This document shows positions 36,169 through 44,095 of a DNA stretch of 64,000 nt, one piece after another. Position 1 is the stretch's first letter. Every line of letters begins with the position of its first letter. The DNA comes from Bacteroidota bacterium (GTDB taxonomy: Bacteria; Bacteroidota; Bacteroidia; NS11-12g; UBA955), in assembly GCA_027621365.1 (NCBI GenBank), contig JAQCBH010000007.1:32381-96380 (forward strand), read 5' to 3'. The position numbers were made by a program, and so were the translations under genes. The notes under the pieces are model-generated. The model ran no database searches. It was not told where the DNA came from and saw nothing but the letters and a program-made list of their open reading frames with translations.

Positions 36169-37436
36169 CCGGCATAAGCCACCAAACATTCGAGCAAGGC
36201 CTCGAGGTCTGATTCGTTGTTGTAGTAGTGCGTGGAAACGCGCACACAATCGATGTCATTTTCGCCCACATGCCGTAAAATAATGTGCTGCTTGCGGGCT
36301 TCTTGAACGAATTCAACGTTTGATTTGTCTTTCAGCCTAAAGGAGATTTGGGCTCCTCTTGAGCGCGCCTCCAGCGGTGTCAGCATATCGAGTTTAACGG
36401 GGAGGGCCATCAATTTTTCTTGCAAGGTGCTGGCCAAGCCCATGCTGCGCTGTTCGATACGAGCGGGACCCATGGTATGGTAAAACTCCAAGGCGGCGGT
36501 TGCTCCTTCTATGAGCGCCCCAGAGAAGCTACCGTAGCTGAATCGCGAGGCAGAATCGACCAATTCTCCCAAAGCAGGGGGTTGGGTATTCATGTTGAAG
36601 GTATCCAGCGAGTAAGCGGCCACATGGGTGCAGCGGGTCTCGGCCAATCGTTCTTTTTTGATGTACAAATAGCCCGTTCCCAAGGGGCCTAGGGCCCATT
36701 TGTGCAGGCAGCCAGCATAGTAATCGCAACCTATTTCGTGCAAGTTGAATTGCAACATTCCCAGCGGGTGCGCTCCATCCAATACCGAATAGATACCTTT
36801 CATCTTGGCCAGTCGACATATGTCCTGGACGGGCAGAATTTGGCCAATGGTGCAAGGCACATGGGGAACAGCAATCACGCGGGTGCGGGGACCAATGGCC
36901 GATTCGATGGCCTCCATGGTTTGGTCGGCCGTGGGTTTCAAGTCCACGACTTTGATGCTCAATCCTTCCAAACGGGCTCGGTGAAGCCAAGCGGCGCATC
37001 CACCGACATGCTCGTGGCTGGTCAAAATGATTTCGTCCCCTTTTTTCAAGGGAATGCCCCAGCAAATGTGGTTGATGCCCTCGCTGACGTTTTTGGTGAT
37101 GGCCACTTCGTCGTGATCGGCGCCAATGGTTTCCGCCAGAAGTTTTTCCAACTTGTCATTGTGACCGGGATAACGGGCGTGAATGGCAGAATCTTGCAGA
37201 GAATCTATGCTGGCTTGCAAGACGGGATAAGGGCTTACCCCCATGGTGCCGTTGTTCAAAAACACGGTCTTTCTGTCCAAGGGAAAGAGGCTTCGAATGC
37301 GGTCCCAGTCGTCAGAATCGGTCGCCAATTGGGCCTCTAGCATGCTGCGTTTGTTGTTGGTTAACAAAGAATTACCCTGAAGAGCAAGGGGAGCGGCCGT
37401 GGCCGTCCAAGCCAAGAATCGTCTGCGATTGAGCAT
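36165..37436 (-). CDS. Tat-targeted class V aminotransferase (isopenicillin-N-epimerase-like)
   Basis: 423 aa from MLNRRRFLAW; an upstream in-frame start at 37502 would add residues before the twin-arginine motif. The RRRFLAW sequence plus the hydrophobic stretch is a Tat signal, so the folded PLP enzyme is likely exported. The fold-type I domain has SEGINHICWG, SHEHVGGCAAW, VLDGAHPLGM and the PLP lysine in GCLHKWALGPLGTGYL. The group includes cysteine desulfurases and IPN epimerase-like enzymes; the substrate is unknown. It shares a TTAA stop with the T9SS gene. Confidence 0.85.
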   Translation of the reverse strand: MLNRRRFLAWTATAAPLALQGNSLLTNNKRSMLEAQLATDSDDWDRIRSLFPLDRKTVFLNNGTMGVSPYPVLQASIDSLQDSAIHARYPGHNDKLEKLLAETIGADHDEVAITKNVSEGINHICWGIPLKKGDEIILTSHEHVGGCAAWLHRARLEGLSIKVVDLKPTADQTMEAIESAIGPRTRVIAVPHVPCTIGQILPVQDICRLAKMKGIYSVLDGAHPLGMLQFNLHEIGCDYYAGCLHKWALGPLGTGYLYIKKERLAETRCTHVAAYSLDTFNMNTQPPALGELVDSASRFSYGSFSGALIEGATAALEFYHTMGPARIEQRSMGLASTLQEKLMALPVKLDMLTPLEARSRGAQISFRLKDKSNVEFVQEARKQHIILRHVGENDIDCVRVSTHYYNNESDLEALLECLVAYAG

Positions 37437-37532
37437 GGTCCAAACTAGAGAAAAAAGAGGAAATGGTCTTAGTGAGGGGCAACTATTTTTTGTTTGTAGC
37501 ACTACACTTTTGCAAGTTTGTCAGGGAATAGG

Positions 37533-37540
37533 CAATTTTG
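37533..37540 (+). promoter_or_regulatory. -7 box for anmK
   Basis: CAATTTTG has one mismatch to TAnnTTTG and ends 4 nt before ATG 37545, which is the start chosen for anmK. Confidence 0.45.
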
Positions 37541-37544
37541 GAAC

Positions 37545-38639
37545 ATGAAGGTATTGGGAATCATGAGTGGGACGAGCATGGATGGAGTTGATCTGGCTCT
37601 TTGCGATGTGCAGCAAGATCCAAACGGTTGGAAGGCAGAAATCCTCACCGCTGTTACCATACCTTATAATGAGACTTGGCGTGTTCGATTGAGTCAATTG
37701 CGCTATCAATACGGCGAAGTGTTGGCCAAGACCGATGTGTTTTACGGGCGTTATTTGGGTGATTTGGCTCGGGTCTTTCACGAATCGAGCGGTCACAATG
37801 TTGACCTTGTAGCTTCGCATGGGCATACCATTTTTCACAATCCCGACAAAGGCTTGACCACCCAAATTGGCGATGGGGCAACCTTGAGTCATTACGCTCA
37901 GCGCCCCGTAGTTTCCAATTTCAGACGAGGAGATGTGGCCGCCGGTGGTCAAGGAGCTCCGTTGGTTTCAATTGGCGATCAATTGCTCTTTGGGGACTAT
38001 GAATTTTGCTTGAATTTGGGTGGATTCTCCAACATTTCGGCCTGCGTGAATGACAAGCGGGTGGCCTTTGATGTCTCTCCCTGCAACATTGTGCTCAACC
38101 GATTGGCTCGTGAGTTGGATGTTTCCTACGATGAGGGAGGGGCCATCGCTGAAAGGGGTCAGGTGATATACCCCTTGTTGGATGAGCTGAACGCCATTGA
38201 TTATTACCATCAGAATTACCCCAAAAGCCTCGGTCGAGAGTGGATCAACAAGCATTTCTGGCATGTGGTGCGGGAATACGATCAACACCCGACAGAAGAC
38301 CGCATGAAAACCTTGGTCTTGCATTCGGCGGCCCAAGTGGGTAAGGCCATTAAGCGGCTGCAGGCCGATGGCGTTTGTCAGCCCGGTTCAGGACGCATGT
38401 TGGTTACGGGTGGCGGAGCATACAACAAAACCTTGGTCGATTTCTTAAAATCAGAATGCCCTTGCGAGGTTGTGGTTCCCGACTCCAACCTAGTCGAATA
38501 CAAAGAGGCCTTGATTTTTGCCTTGCTCGGCGCCATGCGTGTCAGCAACCAGCCCAATATATTGGCATCGGCAACTGGAGCAACGCACAATGTCATCGGC
38601 GGATCATTGGACGGGGATTTTTCCTCCCTGTTGCGGTAG
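37545..38639 (+). CDS. anmK: Anhydro-N-acetylmuramic acid kinase
   Basis: 364 aa from MKVLGIMSGTSMDGVDLA; the upstream start at 37518 adds nine residues and lacks support. It phosphorylates and hydrolyses anhMurNAc from peptidoglycan turnover. Family motifs are GTSMDGVD (phosphate loop), SHGHTIFHNP, NFRRGDVAAGGQGAPL, LNLGGFSNIS and MLVTGGGAYN. It points to cell-wall recycling. Confidence 0.94.
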   Translation: MKVLGIMSGTSMDGVDLALCDVQQDPNGWKAEILTAVTIPYNETWRVRLSQLRYQYGEVLAKTDVFYGRYLGDLARVFHESSGHNVDLVASHGHTIFHNPDKGLTTQIGDGATLSHYAQRPVVSNFRRGDVAAGGQGAPLVSIGDQLLFGDYEFCLNLGGFSNISACVNDKRVAFDVSPCNIVLNRLARELDVSYDEGGAIAERGQVIYPLLDELNAIDYYHQNYPKSLGREWINKHFWHVVREYDQHPTEDRMKTLVLHSAAQVGKAIKRLQADGVCQPGSGRMLVTGGGAYNKTLVDFLKSECPCEVVVPDSNLVEYKEALIFALLGAMRVSNQPNILASATGATHNVIGGSLDGDFSSLLR

Positions 38640-38675
38640 AGCCGCGCAGAATGCGGAACTTTGCAGCACAAATAG

Positions 38676-39920
38676 TTGCAAAAAGTGAAACTGGACAAGC
38701 TTATCGAGAAATTTGAAGGCAAGCAGCCTGAAATTGTATTCAACTGGAAAGATGCCGAAACAGAGGCCGAGGGTTGGGTAGTCATCAACTCTTTGAGAGG
38801 AGGAGCTGCTGGCGGAGGAACCCGCATGCGCAAAGGCTTAAATCAACACGAGGTAACCTCTTTGGCCAAGACCATGGAGGTCAAATTTACCGTTGCAGGT
38901 CCAGCCATTGGAGGGGCAAAATCTGGCATCAATTTCGATCCCACCGATCCCCGCAAAAAGGGGGTGTTGGAGCGCTGGTACAAGGCGGTGAAGCCTCTCT
39001 TGAAAAACTACTACGGAACAGGTGGGGATTTGAACGTCGATGAGATTCACGAGGTCATTCCCATGACCGCTGATTTGGGTGTTTTGCATCCGCAGGAGGG
39101 AGTTGTGAACGGTCACTTTCAACAGTATAGCAGCGAAGACAAGCTCAAAGCCATTTCCCGTTTGCAACAGGGAGTGTTGCTGCCCATTGCCGATGAGCGT
39201 TTGACGCCTGCCTTGGAAAAGGGTTATACCATCGCTGACATGATCACCGGATGGGGCGTGGCCGAAGCCGTTCGCCTCTACTACGAGATTTGGGGCGGTT
39301 TCACCAACAATAAATTGGCCATCATTCAAGGCTGGGGCAACGTAGCCGCTGCCGCTGCTTTCTATTTGACCAAATACGGAATTCGCATTGGCGGTATCAT
39401 TGACCGCGAGGGCGGTATCATCGATCCCAAAGGATTGGGTCACGAGGAAATCGTCGAACTGTTTTTGAGCCGCAAAGGCAATGCTTTGAACACTCCGAAT
39501 ATGTTGTCGTTTGAGGAAGTGAACGAGCGCATTTGGGACCTTCCCGCTGAGATTTTCATTCCCGGGGCCGCCTCTCGTTTGGTGACCGAAGACCAGGTCA
39601 AGCGCCTGGAAAAATCGGGCATTGAAGTCGTGAGCTGTGGCGCCAATGTGCCCTTCGCTGATTCAGAAATATTCATGGGCCCGATCTCTCAATTGATCGA
39701 TTCCAAAATGGCCGTCGTGCCCGACTTCATCGCCAACTGCGGCATGGCTCGTGTATTTGCTTACCTGATGAGCCAAGAGGCCGAACTCAACGATGTAGCT
39801 ATCTTCAAAGACGTGTCGAACACGATTCGTTCGGCCATGATGCGCCTTCACCAATTCAACCCCAAAACCACAGGTTTGAGCTCCAAAGCCTTGGAAATGA
39901 GCCTAACCGAACTCGTGTAA
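38676..39920 (+). CDS. Glu/Leu/Phe/Val-type amino acid dehydrogenase
   Basis: 414 aa from TTG 38676; GTG 38685 is the other candidate. It has a dimerisation/catalytic domain with RGGAAGGGTRMR, Lys70 and GGAKSGI (Lys82), and a Rossmann domain with IQGWGNVAAAAAFYL. It interconverts an amino acid and its 2-oxo acid with NAD(P). Members close to this form cover glutamate and branched-chain substrates, so the substrate is not fixed. pepT starts 1 bp after its stop, so peptide breakdown and amino-acid oxidation may be co-expressed. Confidence 0.88.
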   Translation: MQKVKLDKLIEKFEGKQPEIVFNWKDAETEAEGWVVINSLRGGAAGGGTRMRKGLNQHEVTSLAKTMEVKFTVAGPAIGGAKSGINFDPTDPRKKGVLERWYKAVKPLLKNYYGTGGDLNVDEIHEVIPMTADLGVLHPQEGVVNGHFQQYSSEDKLKAISRLQQGVLLPIADERLTPALEKGYTIADMITGWGVAEAVRLYYEIWGGFTNNKLAIIQGWGNVAAAAAFYLTKYGIRIGGIIDREGGIIDPKGLGHEEIVELFLSRKGNALNTPNMLSFEEVNERIWDLPAEIFIPGAASRLVTEDQVKRLEKSGIEVVSCGANVPFADSEIFMGPISQLIDSKMAVVPDFIANCGMARVFAYLMSQEAELNDVAIFKDVSNTIRSAMMRLHQFNPKTTGLSSKALEMSLTELV

Positions 39921-39921
39921 T

Positions 39922-41163
39922 ATGCAGTATTCTTCTATAGCCGAACGCTTCAGTGCCTATGCGCGCATTGATACCCAGAGCGATCCCGATTCGCCTTCCC
40001 AACCCAGCACCGAAAAGCAAAAAAATCTGTCGCGTGTGTTGGTGAAAGAACTGTTGGATTTGGGATTGAGTGACGCCGAATTGGACGAGCACGGGTATGT
40101 CTATGCTACCCTGCCTTCCAACGTGGATCACGACGTTCCCGTCATTTGCTGGTGCGCTCACGTCGACACCTCTCCCGATTGCACGGGGGCCGGCGTGAAG
40201 CCCTTGATTCACCCCAATTACCAGGGCCAAGACATTGCGTTGCCCGACGATCCTACTCAGGTGATTCGACCTTCTGAGCATCCTTATTTGTTGGAGCGAA
40301 TCGGCGATGATTTGATCACTGCTTCTGGAACGACCTTGTTGGGGGCTGACGACAAAGCGGGTGTGGCGGCCATTATGCATGCCGTTGAACACTTGGTGAA
40401 CAATCCCAGCTTGAAGCACGGCAAGATTCGCATCTTGTTCACGCCTGATGAAGAAATCGGTCGTGGGGTTGACAAAGTGAACATTGAAAAATTAGGGGCT
40501 GACTACGGATATACCTTAGATGCGGGCGAACGCGGATGCTACGAAGAGGAAACCTTTTCAGCAGACGGAGCCAAAGTGCATTTTTACGGCATCTCGGCTC
40601 ACCCCGGATACGCCAAAGACAAATTGGTCAATGCGCTGAAAGTAGCCGGTGATTTCCTGGCCCGTTTGCCCCGCACGGAGTGGTCTCCTGAGACGACCAG
40701 CAATCGTCAAGGTTTTGTTCACCCCGTAAGCATGGGTGGAGTAGCTGAACACGCTTGGGTTTCCTTCATCGTACGCGATTTCAATACCGCTGAATTGGCC
40801 GCTCACGAAGCTCGTTTGACAGCCTTGGCCGAAGCCATAATCGCTGAATGGCCCGGCGCTCGTTTTGAAGTCGAAGTCAGCGAGCAATACCGCAACATGA
40901 AGGACATGGTCTCTTTGACGCCTGCCATTTCCCGCAACGCCTTACAGGCCATAGAAGAGGCGGGTATCAAGCCTCAATTGACCAGTGCCCGTGGTGGAAC
41001 CGATGGCTCTCGTTTGAGTTTCATGGGTCTTCCTTGCCCCAATATTTTCACCGGTGAAATGGCCTTTCACGGCAAGCATGAATATGTCTTCGCCCAAGAC
41101 ATGGAAAAGAGTGCTGAGGTGCTTGTGAATTTGGCTCGCATCTGGACAGAAAATCCCAAATAA
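39922..41163 (+). CDS. pepT: Peptidase T (tripeptide aminopeptidase)
   Basis: 413-aa M20B metallopeptidase. Zinc and catalytic residues: WCAHVDTSPD (His80, Asp82), LLGADDKAGVA, FTPDEEIGRG and TLDAGERG, with the terminal His in MAFHGKHEYV. It removes the N-terminal residue of tripeptides in the cytoplasm. It lies in a two-gene unit with the amino-acid dehydrogenase. Confidence 0.95.
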   Translation: MQYSSIAERFSAYARIDTQSDPDSPSQPSTEKQKNLSRVLVKELLDLGLSDAELDEHGYVYATLPSNVDHDVPVICWCAHVDTSPDCTGAGVKPLIHPNYQGQDIALPDDPTQVIRPSEHPYLLERIGDDLITASGTTLLGADDKAGVAAIMHAVEHLVNNPSLKHGKIRILFTPDEEIGRGVDKVNIEKLGADYGYTLDAGERGCYEEETFSADGAKVHFYGISAHPGYAKDKLVNALKVAGDFLARLPRTEWSPETTSNRQGFVHPVSMGGVAEHAWVSFIVRDFNTAELAAHEARLTALAEAIIAEWPGARFEVEVSEQYRNMKDMVSLTPAISRNALQAIEEAGIKPQLTSARGGTDGSRLSFMGLPCPNIFTGEMAFHGKHEYVFAQDMEKSAEVLVNLARIWTENPK

Positions 41164-41167
41164 CTCC

Positions 41168-41175
41168 TATATTTG
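41168..41175 (+). promoter_or_regulatory. -7 box of the tRNA-Pro promoter
   Basis: TATATTTG, full consensus, ending 10 nt before the mature tRNA 5' end. Confidence 0.6.
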
Positions 41176-41185
41176 CAGCCCCGTT

Positions 41186-41259
41186 CGGGATGTAGCGCAG
41201 CCCGGTAGCGCACTTGCATGGGGTGCAAGGGGTCGCTGGTTCGAATCCAGTCATCCCGA
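41186..41259 (+). tRNA. tRNA-Pro (GGG)
   Basis: Cloverleaf readable: acceptor arms CGGGATG and CATCCCG, D-arm GCGCAGCCCGGTAGCGC, anticodon stem CTTGC/GCAAG with loop ATGGGGT (anticodon GGG, G37), T-arm with GGTTCGAATCC. Discriminator A. CCA is not encoded (CGA follows). Confidence 0.95.
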
Positions 41260-41270
41260 CGATCGACAAG

Positions 41271-41298
41271 CCCCTGGCGAAAGCCAGGGGTTTTTTTT
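41271..41298 (+). terminator. Terminator of tRNA-Pro
   Basis: CCCCTGGC, GAAA loop, GCCAGGGG, then eight T. Perfect 8-bp stem. Confidence 0.93.
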
Positions 41299-41341
41299 GG
41301 GTTGGCGCGTGAATGCCTGTGGCATTCCAAAGCGCCAACCC
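41299..41341. repeat. Long GC-rich intergenic hairpin
   Basis: Outer arms GGGTTGGCGC and GCGCCAACCC enclose inner arms GAATGCC and GGCATTC with a TGT loop, giving 17 paired bases with one internal bulge. It starts directly after the tRNA-Pro terminator. Confidence 0.8.
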
Positions 41342-41347
41342 ATAAAA

Positions 41348-41364
41348 CCGCCGCGCAGCGGCGG
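41348..41364. repeat. Second GC-rich hairpin
   Basis: CCGCCGC, loop GCA, GCGGCGG. Perfect 7-bp stem with no T-tract, 6 bp after the previous hairpin. The remaining bases to 41462 hold no further clear signal. Confidence 0.75.
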
Positions 41365-41474
41365 GCTTGTCGTTCAGGCCACCTCCTCAAGGATGGCCAA
41401 GGCCTATAAGGCCGAAGGCAATCCAGTCGAGATTCTCTGTTGCCCTACTTCCCAGCCCGCAGTATCTTTACACC

Positions 41475-42410
41475 ATGCAAGCCTTGAACATTCTCTTCAT
41501 TGGGGGCTCCAAGCGGGTTTCTGCCGCTCGGGCATTCAAGGCGGCTGGAGCAGATTTGGGATTTGAGGTGAACATCGTGGCCTACGAAATGGGCCGCGGA
41601 TTGCCCATTGAATCGGAGGCCAAAGTTTTGCAAGGATTGCGGTTTTCTGATCCAGAAATATTGGCAGATTTGCGAAAGGTCGTGGCTGATTATAAGATCG
41701 ATATAGCCATGGCTTACCACGATCACGCCGTGGGTTTGTTGGCCCAATTGACTGATACCACTTTTGTTCCGACCTGTAGTTTGGAACGCTGCGAGACCTT
41801 CTTTTCCAAGAAAGCCTCCAACCAATATTTTGACAGCATTGGGATGCCTGTAGCGGGTTATCCTTTGGGAGTTCCCGCCATTGCCAAGCCCGATAAAGGA
41901 TCTGCTTCCCAAGGGCTTTTGCGCTTTTATGAGCAGTCCGAATTGGAGACATTTTTGGCTGGTCCTGAGTCTTCAAACTACGAAATTCAGCGCCTGATTA
42001 CCGGCCAAGAGTATTCGGTCGACGGATACATTTATAAGGACGGTTCAGGCCACTTTTTTGCTGCGCGCAAGCGTTTGGAAACCCTTGGGGGGGAGGCCGT
42101 GCGCAGTTTGACCGTCGAACACGAGGGCATCACTAAGGCTTGCGAGACATTGGCTGGGCAAGAAGGAATTGGCGGGGCTATTACCGTGCAATTCATTGAA
42201 GATGCCCAAACTGGTGAGCTCTATACCATGGAGGTCAATCCTCGTTTTGGAGGGGCTATGCTGACGACCTGGGGCGCTGGTGTTCCCTGGTTCCACATGG
42301 TCATTTGCGATGCCAAATCATTGCCACATCCGGCCGTGAATTTTCAACCCAACACCTTGATGGTGCGCAGTTTTCAAGAGCATTTTTTTGCCAACCATGA
42401 CGCGAACTAA
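41475..42410 (+). CDS. ATP-grasp enzyme of the NeuB operon
   Basis: 311 aa from ATG 41475, preceded by TATCTTTA at the standard 4-nt spacing. N-terminal preATP-grasp Rossmann part (NILFIGGSKRVSAARAF), then an ATP-grasp core resembling carbamoyl-phosphate synthase-like ligases: AIAKPDKGSASQGLL, YEIQRLITGQEYSVDGYI and the metal site TMEVNPRFGGAM. It joins a carboxylate to an amine or thiol with ATP. Coupling with neuB suggests it modifies a nonulosonic acid or its precursor. The substrate is unknown. Confidence 0.82.
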   Translation: MQALNILFIGGSKRVSAARAFKAAGADLGFEVNIVAYEMGRGLPIESEAKVLQGLRFSDPEILADLRKVVADYKIDIAMAYHDHAVGLLAQLTDTTFVPTCSLERCETFFSKKASNQYFDSIGMPVAGYPLGVPAIAKPDKGSASQGLLRFYEQSELETFLAGPESSNYEIQRLITGQEYSVDGYIYKDGSGHFFAARKRLETLGGEAVRSLTVEHEGITKACETLAGQEGIGGAITVQFIEDAQTGELYTMEVNPRFGGAMLTTWGAGVPWFHMVICDAKSLPHPAVNFQPNTLMVRSFQEHFFANHDAN

Positions 42411-43425
42411 GACCTTCATTATCGCCGAAATTGGCGTGAATCACAACGCCGATTTTGATCTGGCTGTTCAAATGATAGAGGCGGCTGCTGCTTGCGGTGT
42501 CGATGCGATCAAATTCCAAACGGCTATACCTGAGTTGGTTCAGACGCGCGAGGCGCCCAAGGCTGAATACCAAAAGGTGACCACTGGCAATGCCGATGAA
42601 AGCCAACTCGAGATGTCGCGCAAATTCCATTTTGCGCACGATGCGTTTCCTAAGTTGAAGGCTGAAGTTGAAAAGCACGGTGTGCAATTCTTATCGACGG
42701 CTTTTGATTTGAAAAGCTTGGATTACTTGACCTCGATGGGCGAGACGGTGTACAAGATTCCTTCGGGCGAGATTACCAATTTGCCCTACTTGCGAGCCAT
42801 CGCTCAGCGCGCTAGTCAGGTCTACATTTCAACAGGAATGGCCACTTTTGAGGAGGTCGAAGCGGCGGTAAACGCCTTGTTAGAGGCCGGACAAAAGCGG
42901 GAGCAAATCACCGTTCTGCAATGCAACACCGAGTATCCTTCACCTTTTGAAGACGTCAATTTGAACGCCATGGTGGAGATGGGTCGAAGTCTTGGTCTAG
43001 CCTACGGATTAAGCGATCATACCCCCGGTATTGAGGCCTCTCTAGCGGCTGTAGCCATAGGAGCGACCTTGATAGAAAAACACTTTACCACTGATCGCAG
43101 CTTGCCTGGTCCGGATCAGCATGCTTCTTTGATTCCCGCAGAGTTTGAGGCCTTGGTGAAAGGAATACGCCGTGTAGAATTGGCGATGGGTTCTAATGAA
43201 AAGAAGCCGAGCCCCAGCGAGGCTAAGAACAAATTCATTGCTCGCCGTTCCGTGTTTGCGGCTGTTGATTTGCCCGCAGGTACGGTGTTGAGCATGGATA
43301 ACTTGGTCGTTTTGCGCCCCGAGGGAGGCATTTCGCCCATGCGAATCGATGAATTGATAGGCCGCACATTGAATTGCGACCTTTCCGCCCAAACGGCCAT
43401 TTCTTGGGATCATTTGGAGGGCTGA
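42397..43425 (+). CDS. neuB: NeuB-family nonulosonic acid synthase with SAF domain
   Basis: 342 aa from ATG 42397, overlapping the ATP-grasp gene by 14 nt. The TIM-barrel has TFIIAEIGVNHNADFDLA, DAIKFQTA, YKIPSGEITNLP, VYISTGMA, YGLSDHTPGIEA and IEKHFTTDRSLPGPDQHASL. A C-terminal SAF (antifreeze-like) domain covers about 285-342. NeuB-type enzymes condense PEP with an N-acetylated hexosamine. Whether it makes sialic, legionaminic or pseudaminic acid (or a phosphorylated form) is open. No CMP-transferase is nearby. Confidence 0.9.
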   Translation: MTRTKTFIIAEIGVNHNADFDLAVQMIEAAAACGVDAIKFQTAIPELVQTREAPKAEYQKVTTGNADESQLEMSRKFHFAHDAFPKLKAEVEKHGVQFLSTAFDLKSLDYLTSMGETVYKIPSGEITNLPYLRAIAQRASQVYISTGMATFEEVEAAVNALLEAGQKREQITVLQCNTEYPSPFEDVNLNAMVEMGRSLGLAYGLSDHTPGIEASLAAVAIGATLIEKHFTTDRSLPGPDQHASLIPAEFEALVKGIRRVELAMGSNEKKPSPSEAKNKFIARRSVFAAVDLPAGTVLSMDNLVVLRPEGGISPMRIDELIGRTLNCDLSAQTAISWDHLEG

Positions 43426-44057
43426 TGAGGGCGCTGCTGTTTGATCTGGATAACACCCTTTACCCGGAGGCTAATTATTTCCGAGCCATTTTTTCGCAGT
43501 TTTCGCAAAACGAAGGGCTGGATTTTGAAAGATTTGCATTTCTATTCAATGATTTTGACCACATTCGATTTACGCAGCGGGACATTTTTCGCTACGCTTT
43601 GAACCAAGCGGGCGAGTTTTCTGAGACTCGACACCAAGCTCTGTTTGAGTTGTTTGTGGGTATCAAATGTGAACTGAAATCATACGATGGCGTACAAGAA
43701 CTAATAGACTGGGCCCTCGCTGAAAACGTGCGCATCGGTGTATTGACCAACGGTCATATTGAGGCTCAGTCCAACAAATGGAATGGCTTGGCATTATCGG
43801 GCAAAGAACACATTCACTTTGCACCAGCCCGGCTTTTGGGCGCCGATAAACCTTCATCTCTAAGCTTCGAAGAAATGATGATTCAGATGGGTTGCCGAGC
43901 CGAGGAAACGCTCTTCATTGGCGACCGCTTTACCAACGACATAGAATGGGGATTGAATCAGGGTGGGAAGGGAGCCCTGGTGAATGCTCACGAGAAAGGC
44001 GAAGGAGTGCCTTCGTTTGAGTCATTTGAGCCATTGTTGGATTGGGTGAAGCGTTAG
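43425..44057 (+). CDS. HAD family phosphatase in the NeuB operon
   Basis: 210 aa from MRALLFDLDNTLYPEAN, in TGATG overlap with neuB. HAD motif I DLDNTLY, motif II VLTNGHIE, motif III Lys in LGADKPSSLSF and motif IV FIGDRFTNDIEWG are all present (class IA cap). By analogy with sialic-acid-9-phosphate phosphatases it could dephosphorylate the NeuB product. That is inference from gene order. Confidence 0.85.
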   Translation: MRALLFDLDNTLYPEANYFRAIFSQFSQNEGLDFERFAFLFNDFDHIRFTQRDIFRYALNQAGEFSETRHQALFELFVGIKCELKSYDGVQELIDWALAENVRIGVLTNGHIEAQSNKWNGLALSGKEHIHFAPARLLGADKPSSLSFEEMMIQMGCRAEETLFIGDRFTNDIEWGLNQGGKGALVNAHEKGEGVPSFESFEPLLDWVKR

Positions 44058-44095
44058 AATCTGTAAATGTCCAAAGCCTGTAAATGGTGCAAAGT

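Noticed and set aside
41186..41475. Integrated element at tRNA-Pro
   Set aside because: No integrase, repeated tRNA end or phage gene is nearby. The operon that follows is metabolic.
44060..44093. 17-bp tandem text (CTGTAAATG twice) between the HAD and TonB receptor genes
   Set aside because: Two imperfect copies in a 38-bp gap. Too short to argue for function.
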